The notes: a model not told the origin generated them from the sequence alone. A stretch of DNA of 64,000 nucleotides from Cyclobacteriaceae bacterium (GCA_019694875.1 JAIBBC010000003.1:736469-800468); one strand, 5' to 3'; counted from the first letter of the stretch, positions 34,673-43,030 are shown. Translations and numbers: made by a program.

Positions 34673-36031
34673 TTACAGCAGGAGATGTACCGTAAGGAAA
34701 TAGATGGTAAGGCCCAACAGGTCGTTGGTGGTGGTAATAAACGGCCCGGAGGCGAGCGCAGGATTAAAGCCAAACCGATTCAAAATCAAGGGTGTTACCG
34801 TGCCGATAAACGATGCAAATACAACCACGCTAAATAGGGCAATTGAAACGATAAATGATAACGCCTGGTGATCGAACAAAAACAGATTCGCACCCAGAAC
34901 AATGACCGAAAGGAAAAGCCCGTTGGCCAGAGCTACCACAAAAACTTTTGTAAGGCGTTGCCACAACCCCTCTTCTACAAAGCCCGGGTTCGCAAGACTT
35001 TGCACAATCAGTGAAGAAGATTGAATACCTACGTTTCCACCGGTAGCCTGAATAAGCGGAGTGAAAAACGCTATTGCAGCAATCTGCACAATTTCGTCTT
35101 TAAACAAGCCCATGAACTTGGCGTTCAGCAGACCGCCAACAATGCCAATCAGAAGCCACGGTAAGCGTGCGCGGGTGTTCTTCCAAACACTGTCGTCTTC
35201 TTCCAGGTCTTCCGAGATACCCGACATCAACTGACGGTCTTCTTCGGCCTGCTCGGTGATCACATCCACCACGTCATCGATCGTGATACGGCCTACCAGC
35301 TGTCCCTGCACGTTTACAACCGGAACGGATTCCAAGTCATACTTCCGCATGATGTCGGCCACCTCAGTATCATCGAGGTACGTTTCCACCGAAACAATTT
35401 CCTCCTCTTCTATAATCTCCGAAACAATTTTGCGTGCATCGGAGATAACAAGGTCCTTAAGTGAAACTCTTCCCAGAAGCTTATCGTGATCATCCACTAC
35501 ATACACCGCATAGAACTTATCAACGTTCTCGGCTTGTTTTCGGATTTCATCAATGCATTGAACCACCGTCCAGTGATCCCGGACCTTGATAAGTTCTTTC
35601 GCCATCAAACCACCGGCTACATTTTCTTCGTAGCGAAGCAGATCAATAACCTGTATGCGTAAATCAGGATCCAACCCATGAAGCACTTCCTCGCGGATCT
35701 TGATCGGGAGTTCATTTAAAATATCGGCAGCATCATCCGAGTTGAGTAAGTTCACCAGCGTGATGATCTGGGCGGACTCATAAACCTTCAAAAAATTCAC
35801 CCGCGTTACCGGATCAAGGTCGCGCACGATTTCCGCCTGAATCTCAAGCGGAAGCATGTCCATCACGTACTTCGATTCCTCGGAATTGAATTCGTAGAGC
35901 AGTGCCGAGATATCCGCGGGATTTACATCTTCCAGAACCTGAAGAATAAAAGTCTGGTCGCGTTCATCCAGCGCACGCTGAAAACGTTCAACGAACTCTT
36001 TGGAAAGCTCAAACTGGATCAATTCCTCCAC
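34673..36031 (-). CDS. mgtE: Magnesium transporter MgtE
   Basis: Magnesium channel of the inner membrane. Residues 1-125 are the cytosolic superhelical N-domain (DVNPADISALLYE, LLNSDDAADILNELP). Residues 130-255 form a CBS pair acting as magnesium sensor (LKDLVI, SVPVVNVQGQLVGRITIDDVVDVI). From about 285 there are five membrane helices with the pore motif near FIGTVTPLILNR and the final helix after PALASGPFITTTNDLLG. The length of 452 residues is normal. The start is GTG (36031), overlapping ksgA by 23 nt, so coupled translation is likely. Confidence 0.95.
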   Translation of the reverse strand: MEELIQFELSKEFVERFQRALDERDQTFILQVLEDVNPADISALLYEFNSEESKYVMDMLPLEIQAEIVRDLDPVTRVNFLKVYESAQIITLVNLLNSDDAADILNELPIKIREEVLHGLDPDLRIQVIDLLRYEENVAGGLMAKELIKVRDHWTVVQCIDEIRKQAENVDKFYAVYVVDDHDKLLGRVSLKDLVISDARKIVSEIIEEEEIVSVETYLDDTEVADIMRKYDLESVPVVNVQGQLVGRITIDDVVDVITEQAEEDRQLMSGISEDLEEDDSVWKNTRARLPWLLIGIVGGLLNAKFMGLFKDEIVQIAAIAFFTPLIQATGGNVGIQSSSLIVQSLANPGFVEEGLWQRLTKVFVVALANGLFLSVIVLGANLFLFDHQALSFIVSIALFSVVVFASFIGTVTPLILNRFGFNPALASGPFITTTNDLLGLTIYFLTVHLLL

Positions 36032-36803
36032 GACTCTTCTCCGTTAATTGCGTGATGTAAACAAATTCATCAACCGACAATCTTTCTGCACGCAGGTCGA
36101 ATATCGGATCGGATAAAAATTCGGCCGCTAAATTCAGGTTTTTTAATGCGTTACGCAAAGTTTTCCTCCGATTATTGAATGCTTGCTTCACTACCTGAAA
36201 AAATAACGCTTCATCACACGCAAGCTTATCGCGTTTGTTACGGGTAAGTCTGATCACTGCCGACATCACTTTCGGTGGAGGAGTAAAAACTCCCGGTGGA
36301 ACTTTGAAGAGATACTCGATATCGTAAAATGCCTGAAGTAAAACACTGAGAATGCCATACGTTTTACTGCCGGGCGGCTCGGCAATGCGATCGGCCACTT
36401 CTTTCTGCAACATACACACCACCTGGTCGACCAGATTCCGTTGCGCAAGCACCCGGAAAAATATCTGCGATGAAATGTTGTACGGAAAGTTGCCAATCAC
36501 CGAAAACGGTTTGCCAAAAACCTGCTGAAGATCAAGCTCCAGAAAATCACCTTCCATTATTGACAGCGTTGGGTAGTGTTTTTTAAGGTGAGCGACTGAA
36601 TCCCAGTCGATTTCGATCACTTTCAGATTAATGTTTTCATCCTGCACCAGAAACTTCGTGAGCACGCCCATGCCGGGTCCTATCTCCAGCACATTACGTG
36701 TTCCGTTTTTCACCAGACCATCGACAATCCGCTTGGCGATGCCCTGATCGTTGAGAAAATGCTGTCCTAAAAATTTCTTGGGCCGAACCCCGCGCTGTGT
36801 CAT
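36009..36803 (-). CDS. rsmA: 16S rRNA dimethyladenosine transferase (KsgA/RsmA)
   Basis: Dimethylates the two adjacent adenosines near the 3' end of 16S rRNA, late in small-subunit assembly. Begins with KKFLGQHFLND. SAM motif I is VLEIGPGMGVLTKFL. The catalytic motif IV is NFPYN (usual NLPY with Phe in place of Leu), and the C-terminal helical domain has FNNRRKTLRNAL. 264 residues. It overlaps mgtE by 23 nt on the same strand and is divergent from pdxA. In many bacteria pdxA and ksgA are neighbours, which supports both calls. Confidence 0.96.
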   Translation of the reverse strand: MTQRGVRPKKFLGQHFLNDQGIAKRIVDGLVKNGTRNVLEIGPGMGVLTKFLVQDENINLKVIEIDWDSVAHLKKHYPTLSIMEGDFLELDLQQVFGKPFSVIGNFPYNISSQIFFRVLAQRNLVDQVVCMLQKEVADRIAEPPGSKTYGILSVLLQAFYDIEYLFKVPPGVFTPPPKVMSAVIRLTRNKRDKLACDEALFFQVVKQAFNNRRKTLRNALKNLNLAAEFLSDPIFDLRAERLSVDEFVYITQLTEKSRGGIDPV

Positions 36804-36877
36804 TGATCACGAAAGTAGGTTACAAAATTTTTAAAGCCGACAAATTCCGTAAAATTGTACTCCTCAAACCGATATTC

Positions 36878-37915
36878 ATGACACATCATCATAAAGCAGA
36901 AAGACCTCGGATCGGCATCACGCTTGGCGACATTAACGGTGTTGGGCCCGAAGTTGTGATCAAATCACTCTGCGACAGCCGCATGCTGAACATGATCACC
37001 CCGGTTGTTTACGGATCATCGAAAGTTCTGTCGTTTTACAAGAAGCAGTTAAATATTGAAGACTTCAATTACAGTCAGGTAAGAAACCGCGGCCAGTACG
37101 CGCCCAAACAAGTGAACGTGGTGAACACGTGGGATGAAAGTCTGGAAGCCCACCCCGGCAAGCCTTCTAAAGAAGCGGGCCGTGCTGCATTGCAGGCACT
37201 GCAACAGGCGGCAACCGATTTGAAAGACGGATTGTTGGATGCGCTGGTCACCGCTCCGATTGACAAGAGCACGATCCACAGCACCGAGTTCCCTTTTAAA
37301 GGTCACACCGAGTTTCTTGCCGAGTTCTTCAGTACGAAAGATCATCTAATGTTATTGGCGAGCGAAGGGTTACGCGTGGGGTTGGTAACCGAACATGTTC
37401 CGATCAGTCAGGTTGCATCACTGATTACACGTGAGCGTGTTGAATCCAAGTACAAAGCGCTGGAGTCATCACTCCGAAAAGACTTTGGAATTCAAAAACC
37501 GAAGATTGCCATTCTCGGACTAAACCCGCATGCTGGCGATAACGGACTGATCGGTGAAGAAGACGAAAAAATCCTGAAGCCATTAATCAACGATCTTAAG
37601 AATCAGGGAAAGATAGTATCCGGCCCGTTGCCGGCTGATGGCTTCTTCGCCACGGGTGGATATTCAAAATACGATGGCATCCTCGCCATGTATCACGATC
37701 AGGGCCTCGCTCCTTTCAAAACAATCGCGTTTAACTCCGGTGTCAACTATACAGCCGGACTTCCGGTTATCCGAACCTCGCCCGACCACGGCACCGCGTA
37801 TGCCATCTCTGGTAAAAACCAGGCCGATGAGAAATCGATGCGGCAGGCGATCTATACAGCCGTTGACATCTTCAAGTTGCGACACGAACCATCGGCAGAG
37901 AATAAATTAGCTTAA
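36878..37915 (+). CDS. pdxA: 4-Hydroxythreonine-4-phosphate dehydrogenase
   Basis: Oxidises 4-phosphohydroxy-threonine in the DXP-dependent pyridoxal phosphate pathway. From ATG 36878 the protein begins MTHHHKAERPRIGITLGDINGVGPEVV, the conserved start. The 27 codons before it reach into the ksgA promoter region and are rejected. Metal-binding histidines sit in FKGHTEFLAEFF, NPHAGDNG and YHDQGLAPFK. The end has SPDHGTAYAISGKNQAD. 345 residues, normal. Divergent from ksgA. Confidence 0.96.
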   Translation: MTHHHKAERPRIGITLGDINGVGPEVVIKSLCDSRMLNMITPVVYGSSKVLSFYKKQLNIEDFNYSQVRNRGQYAPKQVNVVNTWDESLEAHPGKPSKEAGRAALQALQQAATDLKDGLLDALVTAPIDKSTIHSTEFPFKGHTEFLAEFFSTKDHLMLLASEGLRVGLVTEHVPISQVASLITRERVESKYKALESSLRKDFGIQKPKIAILGLNPHAGDNGLIGEEDEKILKPLINDLKNQGKIVSGPLPADGFFATGGYSKYDGILAMYHDQGLAPFKTIAFNSGVNYTAGLPVIRTSPDHGTAYAISGKNQADEKSMRQAIYTAVDIFKLRHEPSAENKLA

Positions 37916-37996
37916 TTGTCTGATTTCTTACATTAGGCTTTAAAACGTGTACAGCCTGTTACCAGAAGCGTATATTTAGCATTTACGATTGTACAC

Positions 37997-38383
37997 ATGG
38001 ACATTGTAACCCGGAAAAAGCTAAACCTTCTTATTCAACTGGCGGAAGCTGACAAGCATTTTGCCCGGAGTGAACGCGAAATGATCTACCGGATCGCGAA
38101 AGACCGCAATTTCTCAGAAGACGATGTGAATGAGCTTATTAAGAACCCGGAGCCAATCGGGTCGCTGGGCGCCCTTTCAATCGATCAGAAGCTTGATTAC
38201 CTGCTAACCAGTATCCAGTTGATGTTTGCCGACCAGAAGATTTTCGACAGCGAGCTCACGTTTTGCCGTAACGTGGCGATCAAATTGGGGTTCAAAAAAG
38301 GGATAATCGACTATTTCGTTGAGAATTACGAGAAAAAAAGCCGGGAAGAGCTCCGGCTAACCGCGATGGAGGAATACCTCTAA
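37997..38383 (+). CDS. TerB-like alpha-helical protein (128 aa)
   Basis: All-helical cytosolic protein of the TerB/tellurite-resistance-like superfamily. It has the repeated LIQLAEADKHFARSERE / LTSIQLMFADQKIFDSEL pattern, in which acidic residues (AEAD, FADQ) follow a hydrophobic helix as in TerB metal sites. No signal peptide. Its start is preceded by TACGATTG, close to TAnnTTTG, ending 6 nt upstream. It lies alone between pdxA and the DUF177-rpmF promoter. No other ter genes are present, so a tellurite role is not implied. Confidence 0.75.
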   Translation: MDIVTRKKLNLLIQLAEADKHFARSEREMIYRIAKDRNFSEDDVNELIKNPEPIGSLGALSIDQKLDYLLTSIQLMFADQKIFDSELTFCRNVAIKLGFKKGIIDYFVENYEKKSREELRLTAMEEYL

Positions 38384-38396
38384 AACCTTCCTTTCT

Positions 38397-38427
38397 TTTC
38401 GATTCCTCATATTTTTTCCTACATTTG
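38397..38427 (+). promoter_or_regulatory. Promoter of the DUF177-rpmF transcript
   Basis: TACATTTG at 38420-38427 is a perfect -7 box. TTTC at 38397-38400 (one mismatch to TTTG) stands at the correct 19-nt spacing. The predicted start near 38434 gives a leader of about 27 nt. Confidence 0.65.
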
Positions 38428-38446
38428 CCGACCATTTTCAGTACCC

Positions 38447-38452
38447 AGGAGG
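38447..38452 (+). promoter_or_regulatory. Complete Shine-Dalgarno sequence before the DUF177 gene
   Basis: AGGAGG followed by GGGG, with 8 nt between AGGAGG and the ATG at 38461. This is the ideal arrangement in other phyla but rare in Bacteroidota, where the anti-Shine-Dalgarno tail is sequestered in the ribosome. Confidence 0.7.
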
Positions 38453-38460
38453 GGGGTTGT

Positions 38461-38970
38461 ATGGAGTCGTATCGCATTAATATTCTGGGCCTGAGCCTCA
38501 ATATCCACCACTTTCACTATGAATTTGGGGATGAGTTCTTCCGGAAATACGATAAAGGACTGGTTTCGGAGGGCAAGTTTACGGTTGACGTAGCGCTGGA
38601 TAAGCGGGAAACTTTCCTGGAAGCCGAGTTTAAAATAAAGGGTTCGGTGAAGCTGATTTGTGACCGCAGTCTGGATGATTTTGATTATCCGGTTAACCTG
38701 AGTCGCAAGATCATCTTCAAGTATGGCGACCAGGATATGGAAGTCAGCGAAGATGTGATGATGATTCATCACGGAACCGAAAGTCTGGAAATCGGGCAGT
38801 ACATTTACGAGTTTATCGCCCTGGCGATACCGATGAAGAAGCTGCACCCGAGGTTCAAGGATGAATCAGAAGAAGATACAATGATCTACACTTCCGGTTC
38901 AACCGAAGAAAAGAAAGCTGACGAGATTGACCCTCGTTGGGAAATGTTAAAGAAGTTGAATAAAAATTAA
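38461..38970 (+). CDS. DUF177 (YceD) family protein
   Basis: YceD/DUF177 proteins precede rpmF across bacteria. In plants and E. coli they are linked to 23S rRNA accumulation. ATG 38461 follows a full Shine-Dalgarno at the right distance and is preferred over the open frame from 38425. The family core is visible as GKFTVDVALDKRETFLEAEFKIKGSVKLICDRSLDDF and LPLYEFIALAIPMKK-like text (YIYEFIALAIPMKKLHP). Only one Cys of the usual CxRCL motif remains (LICDRSLDDF). The acidic C-terminal tail ends with DPRWEMLKKL. 169 residues; rpmF follows after 10 nt. Confidence 0.9.
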   Translation: MESYRINILGLSLNIHHFHYEFGDEFFRKYDKGLVSEGKFTVDVALDKRETFLEAEFKIKGSVKLICDRSLDDFDYPVNLSRKIIFKYGDQDMEVSEDVMMIHHGTESLEIGQYIYEFIALAIPMKKLHPRFKDESEEDTMIYTSGSTEEKKADEIDPRWEMLKKLNKN

Positions 38971-38980
38971 TAGTTGAGTT

Positions 38981-39172
38981 ATGCCGAATCCAAAGAGAAA
39001 AACCTCGAAGACCCGCAGAGATAAAAGAAGAACACACTACAAAGCTACAGCTAAGCAAATGGCGGTTTGCCCGACAACTGGCGAGCACCACCTGCCGCAC
39101 CGCGCTTTCTGGGTAGAAGGCAAGTTGTATTACAACGGCCGCGTGGTGATGGAAAAAGAAGTGTTAGCATAA
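38981..39172 (+). CDS. rpmF: 50S ribosomal protein bL32
   Basis: Small basic ribosomal protein beginning [21 protein letters not shown]. The usual four zinc Cys are reduced to one ([13 protein letters not shown]), so this is the zinc-independent form. 63 residues. Follows DUF177 by 10 nt as in most bacteria. In many genomes plsX and fabH come next; here fabH follows directly, after a terminator and a dyad. Confidence 0.97.
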   Translation: MPNPKRKTSKTRRDKRRTHYKATAKQMAVCPTTGEHHLPHRAFWVEGKLYYNGRVVMEKEVLA

Positions 39173-39274
39173 GATATGAAGGTTAGATTTTCGGTTATCG
39201 GCCATCTGCTTCAGCAAAAGCGGATTTTAGCCAAATCGGAAATACTAAATAGCTAATAATCAATTAATTAAAAC

Positions 39275-39306
39275 GCTCGATTGAAAAATCGGGCTTTTTG
39301 CTTTTT
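39275..39306 (+). terminator. Rho-independent terminator between rpmF and fabH
   Basis: GCTCGATT/AATCGGGC stem (one wobble pair) with GAAA loop, then TTTTTGCTTTTT. It should end the DUF177-rpmF message, so fabH needs its own promoter or read-through. Confidence 0.85.
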
Positions 39307-39311
39307 ATAGG

Positions 39312-39329
39312 TTTACCGAAAACGGTAAA
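39312..39329. promoter_or_regulatory. Perfect dyad just before fabH (candidate operator)
   Basis: TTTACCG-AAAA-CGGTAAA, 7-bp arms, ending 23 nt before the fabH ATG and overlapping a weak -7-like TAGGTTTA. It could bind a dimeric regulator of fatty-acid synthesis, or be an RNA hairpin. The regulator is unknown. Confidence 0.45.
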
Positions 39330-39352
39330 TCGGATCAGCGTAAAAACAAATT

Positions 39353-40351
39353 ATGACCAAAATCCGGGCAGCAATTACAGGTGTGGGCGGATATGTTCCC
39401 GACTACATTCTTACCAACCAGGAACTCGAAACTATGGTGGACACCAACGATGAGTGGATCACCAGCCGAACCGGTATCAAAGAAAGACGAATCCTTAAGG
39501 GCGAGGGAAAAGGAACTTCTCACATGGCCGCAGAGGCTGTAAAAGAACTTCTTAAAAAAACCAAGACCGATCCGAAAGAAGTTGATCTTCTGATCGTAGC
39601 TACTGTAACGCCCGACATGCCCTTCCCTTCTACCGCCAACCTGGTGGCAGACATGGTAGGTGCAACAAATTCGTTCAGCTACGATATTTCTGCTGCCTGT
39701 TCAGGTTTCCTGTATGCCTTAACTACAGGGGCAAAATTCATTGAATCAGGAACGCATAAAAAAGTTATTATCGTGGGTGGCGACAAGATGTCGTCTATCA
39801 TTAACTATAAAGACCGCGCGACCTGCATCATTTTTGGCGATGGCTGCGGAGCAGTAATGCTCGAGCCAACTACTGAACCTGTTGGTGTCATGGATTCGGT
39901 GTTGAAGAGCGATGGCTCAGGTGCACAATACCTCAGCATGCCTGCCGGTGGAAGCCGCATTCCGGCTACGCACGCATCAGTGGAAGCTAACCTCCACTAC
40001 GCGCAGCAGGAAGGTGCAACAGTTTTTAAATTCGCGGTGACCAACATGGCCGAAATTTCTGCCGAAGTAATGCAACGCAACAACCTTACCAGCAACGATG
40101 TTACCTGGCTGGTTCCCCATCAGGCAAACAAACGCATCATTGATGCTACCGCGAGCCGCATGGGCATAACCGATGATAAGGTGATGATGAACATCGCCAA
40201 ATACGGCAACACAACTGCAGGCACTCTGCCGCTCCTGTTGTGGGATTATGAAAAACAGCTTAAAAAGGGAGATAATCTTATATTAGCAGCCTTTGGCGGA
40301 GGCTTTACATGGGGCGCGATCTACCTGAAATGGGCGTATGACGGCAAATAA
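39353..40351 (+). CDS. fabH: Beta-ketoacyl-ACP synthase III
   Basis: Condenses acetyl- or branched acyl-CoA with malonyl-ACP to start fatty-acid synthesis. The triad is visible: Cys116 in DISAACSGFLYAL, His in VPHQANKRII, Asn in YGNTTAGTLPL. The C-terminus FGGGFTWGAIYLKW is canonical. 332 residues. It heads the fabH-efp-accB-accC block. plsX, commonly between rpmF and fabH, is absent at this place. Branched-chain primer preference is common in the phylum, but I cannot read it from the sequence. Confidence 0.96.
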   Translation: MTKIRAAITGVGGYVPDYILTNQELETMVDTNDEWITSRTGIKERRILKGEGKGTSHMAAEAVKELLKKTKTDPKEVDLLIVATVTPDMPFPSTANLVADMVGATNSFSYDISAACSGFLYALTTGAKFIESGTHKKVIIVGGDKMSSIINYKDRATCIIFGDGCGAVMLEPTTEPVGVMDSVLKSDGSGAQYLSMPAGGSRIPATHASVEANLHYAQQEGATVFKFAVTNMAEISAEVMQRNNLTSNDVTWLVPHQANKRIIDATASRMGITDDKVMMNIAKYGNTTAGTLPLLLWDYEKQLKKGDNLILAAFGGGFTWGAIYLKWAYDGK

Positions 40352-40406
40352 GCCTCCCAAAAGCACTTTTTGAATTTGATTTGTAAATTAAGACGTTTAA
40401 AATTTT

Positions 40407-40970
40407 ATGGCATCTATCTCTGATCTCAGCAAAGGAAACTACATGCGTTACAACGGTGAAGTAATGCAGGTTGAAGAACTACAGCACCGCACACCCGGTA
40501 ACTTGCGCGCATTCTACCAGATTAAAATGCGCAACGTACGAAATGGCCGGTTGGTTGAGAACCGTTTCCGTCCCGGAGATGCCGCTGAAATTCTTCGTGT
40601 AGAAACAAAAGAATATAACTACCTGTATCAGGATGGAGACAGCCTGGTGTGCATGGATAATGAAACCTTCGAACAAATCTACCTCGATAAAAACCTGTTG
40701 GGTGATTCACTGGCTTACATCAAAGAAGGTGTAACGTTGTTGATCGCATTCGAAGACGGTAAAGATCCGATTACCGCTCAGGCGCCTCCACACGTTGTGC
40801 TGGAAGTTCAATATACCGAACCGGGCCTTGCCGGAGATACCGCAACCCGTACATTAAAGCCTGCTAAAATGGAAAATGGCGTAGAAATTAAAGTTCCGTT
40901 GTTTGTTAACACCGGTGACAAGATAAAAGTCGACACCAGCAATGGTGCGTATGTTGAACGCGTAAAATAA
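40407..40970 (+). CDS. efp: Translation elongation factor P
   Basis: Relieves ribosome stalling at polyproline. KOW-like N-domain with the tip loop RTPGNLRAFYQ, then two OB domains (VENRFRPGDAAEI, PHVVLEVQYTEPGLAGDTATR, LFVNTGDKIKVDT). 187 residues. The residue aligned with the modified Lys34 of E. coli is Asn32 here, so lysylation cannot occur. Arg34 is two positions further. No EpmA/EpmB genes are near. Lies between fabH and accB; accB starts 6 nt after its stop, an efp-accB-accC order also seen in other bacteria. Confidence 0.96.
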   Translation: MASISDLSKGNYMRYNGEVMQVEELQHRTPGNLRAFYQIKMRNVRNGRLVENRFRPGDAAEILRVETKEYNYLYQDGDSLVCMDNETFEQIYLDKNLLGDSLAYIKEGVTLLIAFEDGKDPITAQAPPHVVLEVQYTEPGLAGDTATRTLKPAKMENGVEIKVPLFVNTGDKIKVDTSNGAYVERVK

Positions 40971-40976
40971 ACTACC

Positions 40977-41516
40977 ATGGCTAAAACACGCAGCACCAAA
41001 TCCGAACCTAAAACCAATTCAGCTGATATGAAGACCACCGAAATCCGAGACCTTATCGATTTCATTTCCAAAACCGGATTGAATGAGGTAAACGTTGAGA
41101 CCAAGGAGCTTAAGCTTCACGTAAAGCGTGAACCTGATCAAAAAGTATTCAAGTCCGTTTCTGCAGCACCGGTTCAAACGGTATCAGCACCGGTTCAGCA
41201 AACTACACCACAGGTGGCCGCTCAGCCCCAGGCAACGAAGCAGGCAGCCGAAACACCCGTGGCATCCGGCAAGAAGACAGTCGATATCAAGTCACCGATG
41301 ATCGGAACCTTCTACCGCACGGCTAACCCTGAGTCAGCACCGTTTGTTTCTGTAGGCGATAAAGTTTCAAAAGGCCAGACCGTTTGTATCATTGAGGCAA
41401 TGAAGCTTTTCAATGAAATCGAATCAGAGGTTTCAGGTACAATCGTAAAAGTAATGGTGGAAAACGCCTCACCTGTTGAATACGATCAGGTGTTGTTTGT
41501 TGTTGAACCGGATTAG
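40977..41516 (+). CDS. accB: Biotin carboxyl carrier protein of acetyl-CoA carboxylase
   Basis: Carries biotin between carboxylase and transcarboxylase. The N-terminal helix ([18 protein letters not shown]) is followed by an Ala/Pro/Gln linker (residues 62-98) and the biotinyl domain with Lys143 in EAMKLF. ATG 40977 is used; an in-frame ATG at 41028 (Met18) would remove a basic 17-residue extension and cannot be excluded. 179 residues. Translationally close to efp (6 nt). accC follows after 92 nt that hold a nested hairpin. Confidence 0.96.
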   Translation: MAKTRSTKSEPKTNSADMKTTEIRDLIDFISKTGLNEVNVETKELKLHVKREPDQKVFKSVSAAPVQTVSAPVQQTTPQVAAQPQATKQAAETPVASGKKTVDIKSPMIGTFYRTANPESAPFVSVGDKVSKGQTVCIIEAMKLFNEIESEVSGTIVKVMVENASPVEYDQVLFVVEPD

Positions 41517-41522
41517 TTAGGC

Positions 41523-41581
41523 GTTAATAGTTAATCGTTATCCGTACTTGTTACGATTAACGACTTCAATCCACTATTAAC
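41523..41581 (+). other. Nested inverted repeats between accB and accC
   Basis: Inner arms GTTAATCGT (41530-41538) and ACGATTAAC (41553-41561) are perfect over 9 bp. Outer arms GTTAATAG (41523-41530) and CTATTAAC (41574-41581) pair over 8. No T-run follows immediately, so it is not a clean terminator. It may set the ratio or stability of the accB and accC messages. Confidence 0.65.
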
Positions 41582-41608
41582 TTTTAACTTTTTAACTGAT
41601 AACGACCT

Positions 41609-42958
41609 ATGTTTAAGAAAATATTAATCGCGAACCGCGGAGAGATTGCGCTACGGATTATCCGAACCTGCCGCGAAATGGGAATTAAAACCGTTGCAGT
41701 TTATTCAACGGCCGATCGCGAAAGTTTGCATGTGCGCTTTGCCGATGAAGCTGTTTGTATCGGTGACGCCCCCAGCAAAGATTCTTATCTCAACATTCCA
41801 AGAATTATCTCAGCTGCCGAAATCACGGGAGCGGATGCCATTCACCCGGGCTATGGATTTCTGTCTGAGCGCGCGGAATTCTCTGCCATCTGCCACGAGT
41901 ACGGTATCAAGTTTATCGGGCCCTCTCCTGCCATGATCAATGCGATGGGTGATAAAGCTACGGCAAAAGACACCATGAAAAAGGCTGGTGTTCCGGTTAT
42001 CCCGGGATCAGACGGTTTGCTCGATTCTATGGAGCAAGGGATAAAGCTTGCAAAAGAAATTAAGTACCCGGTTATCGTGAAGGCAACGGCCGGAGGCGGT
42101 GGAAAGGGGATGCGTATCATCAACAACGAAAGCGAATTCAAAAAAGCGTGGGACGATGCCAAGCGTGAAGCAGGTGCAGCGTTCGGTAACGATGGCCTGT
42201 ATCTTGAAAAGTTTGTTGAAGAGCCGCGCCACATTGAAATTCAGCTGGTGGGTGACCAATACGGAAAAGCCTGTCACCTGTCGGAGCGTGATTGCTCAAT
42301 CCAGCGCAGACATCAGAAACTGGTGGAAGAAACACCTTCTCCGATTGTTACGCAGGAGCTCCGCGAAAAGATGGGTGCCGCTGCAATTAAAGGTGCGATG
42401 GCTATCAACTACGAAGGTGTTGGTACAATCGAATTCCTGGTAGACAAGCATGGCGACTTCTATTTCATGGAGATGAACACCCGTATCCAGGTAGAACACC
42501 CGATTACGGAAGAAGTAACTGACTACGATTTGATCAAAGAACAAATCAAGGTTGCAGCAGGCGTTCCGATTTCCGGAAAAAACTATTTCCCGAATTTGTA
42601 TTCAATGGAATGCCGCATCAACGCAGAAGATCCGGCGAACGGATTCAGACCATCACCCGGAAAGATTACGCATCTTCATATGCCAGGCGGACATGGAGTT
42701 CGTATCGATAGCCACGTCTATGCGGGCTACACCATTCCTCCGAACTACGATTCGATGATCGCTAAGCTGATTGTTAGCGGACAGTCACGCGAAGAAGTGA
42801 TTACCCGTATGAAGCGTGCTCTTCAGGAGTTTGTGATTGAAGGTATCAAGACTACGATCCCGTTCCACATTAAGTTGATGGACAACCCAACATTCCGTTC
42901 AGGAAAGTTCACAACGAAGTTTTTGGAGACAAGCTTTGACTTCTCTGATTTGAAATAG
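41609..42958 (+). CDS. accC: Biotin carboxylase subunit of acetyl-CoA carboxylase
   Basis: ATP-grasp enzyme carboxylating the biotin on AccB. Begins [17 protein letters not shown]. The ATP loop is [12 protein letters not shown] near residue 162. [14 protein letters not shown] (about 288-301) holds metal and catalytic residues. C-terminal biotin carboxylase domain with GFRPSPGKI and the final KFTTKFLE. 449 residues, normal. A strong terminator follows at 42981, closing the fabH-accC block. Confidence 0.97.
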   Translation: MFKKILIANRGEIALRIIRTCREMGIKTVAVYSTADRESLHVRFADEAVCIGDAPSKDSYLNIPRIISAAEITGADAIHPGYGFLSERAEFSAICHEYGIKFIGPSPAMINAMGDKATAKDTMKKAGVPVIPGSDGLLDSMEQGIKLAKEIKYPVIVKATAGGGGKGMRIINNESEFKKAWDDAKREAGAAFGNDGLYLEKFVEEPRHIEIQLVGDQYGKACHLSERDCSIQRRHQKLVEETPSPIVTQELREKMGAAAIKGAMAINYEGVGTIEFLVDKHGDFYFMEMNTRIQVEHPITEEVTDYDLIKEQIKVAAGVPISGKNYFPNLYSMECRINAEDPANGFRPSPGKITHLHMPGGHGVRIDSHVYAGYTIPPNYDSMIAKLIVSGQSREEVITRMKRALQEFVIEGIKTTIPFHIKLMDNPTFRSGKFTTKFLETSFDFSDLK

Positions 42959-42980
42959 GATTCATCTAACAATAAGTAGA

Positions 42981-43009
42981 AAGCGAGGTCAAACACCTCG
43001 CTTTTTTAT
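42981..43009. terminator. Terminator after accC
   Basis: AAGCGAGGT/ACCTCGCTT perfect 9-bp stem, loop CAAAC, followed by TTTTATT. Lies between convergent accC and the TIM-barrel gene; strongest for the plus strand. Confidence 0.88.
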
Positions 43010-43030
43010 TACCTGATAGTTTAAAGTCAA

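Noticed and set aside
39176-39256. 26-codon frame after rpmF as a plsX remnant or leader peptide
   Set aside because: Its translation has no similarity to the PlsX start and no sign of function; it lies before a terminator.
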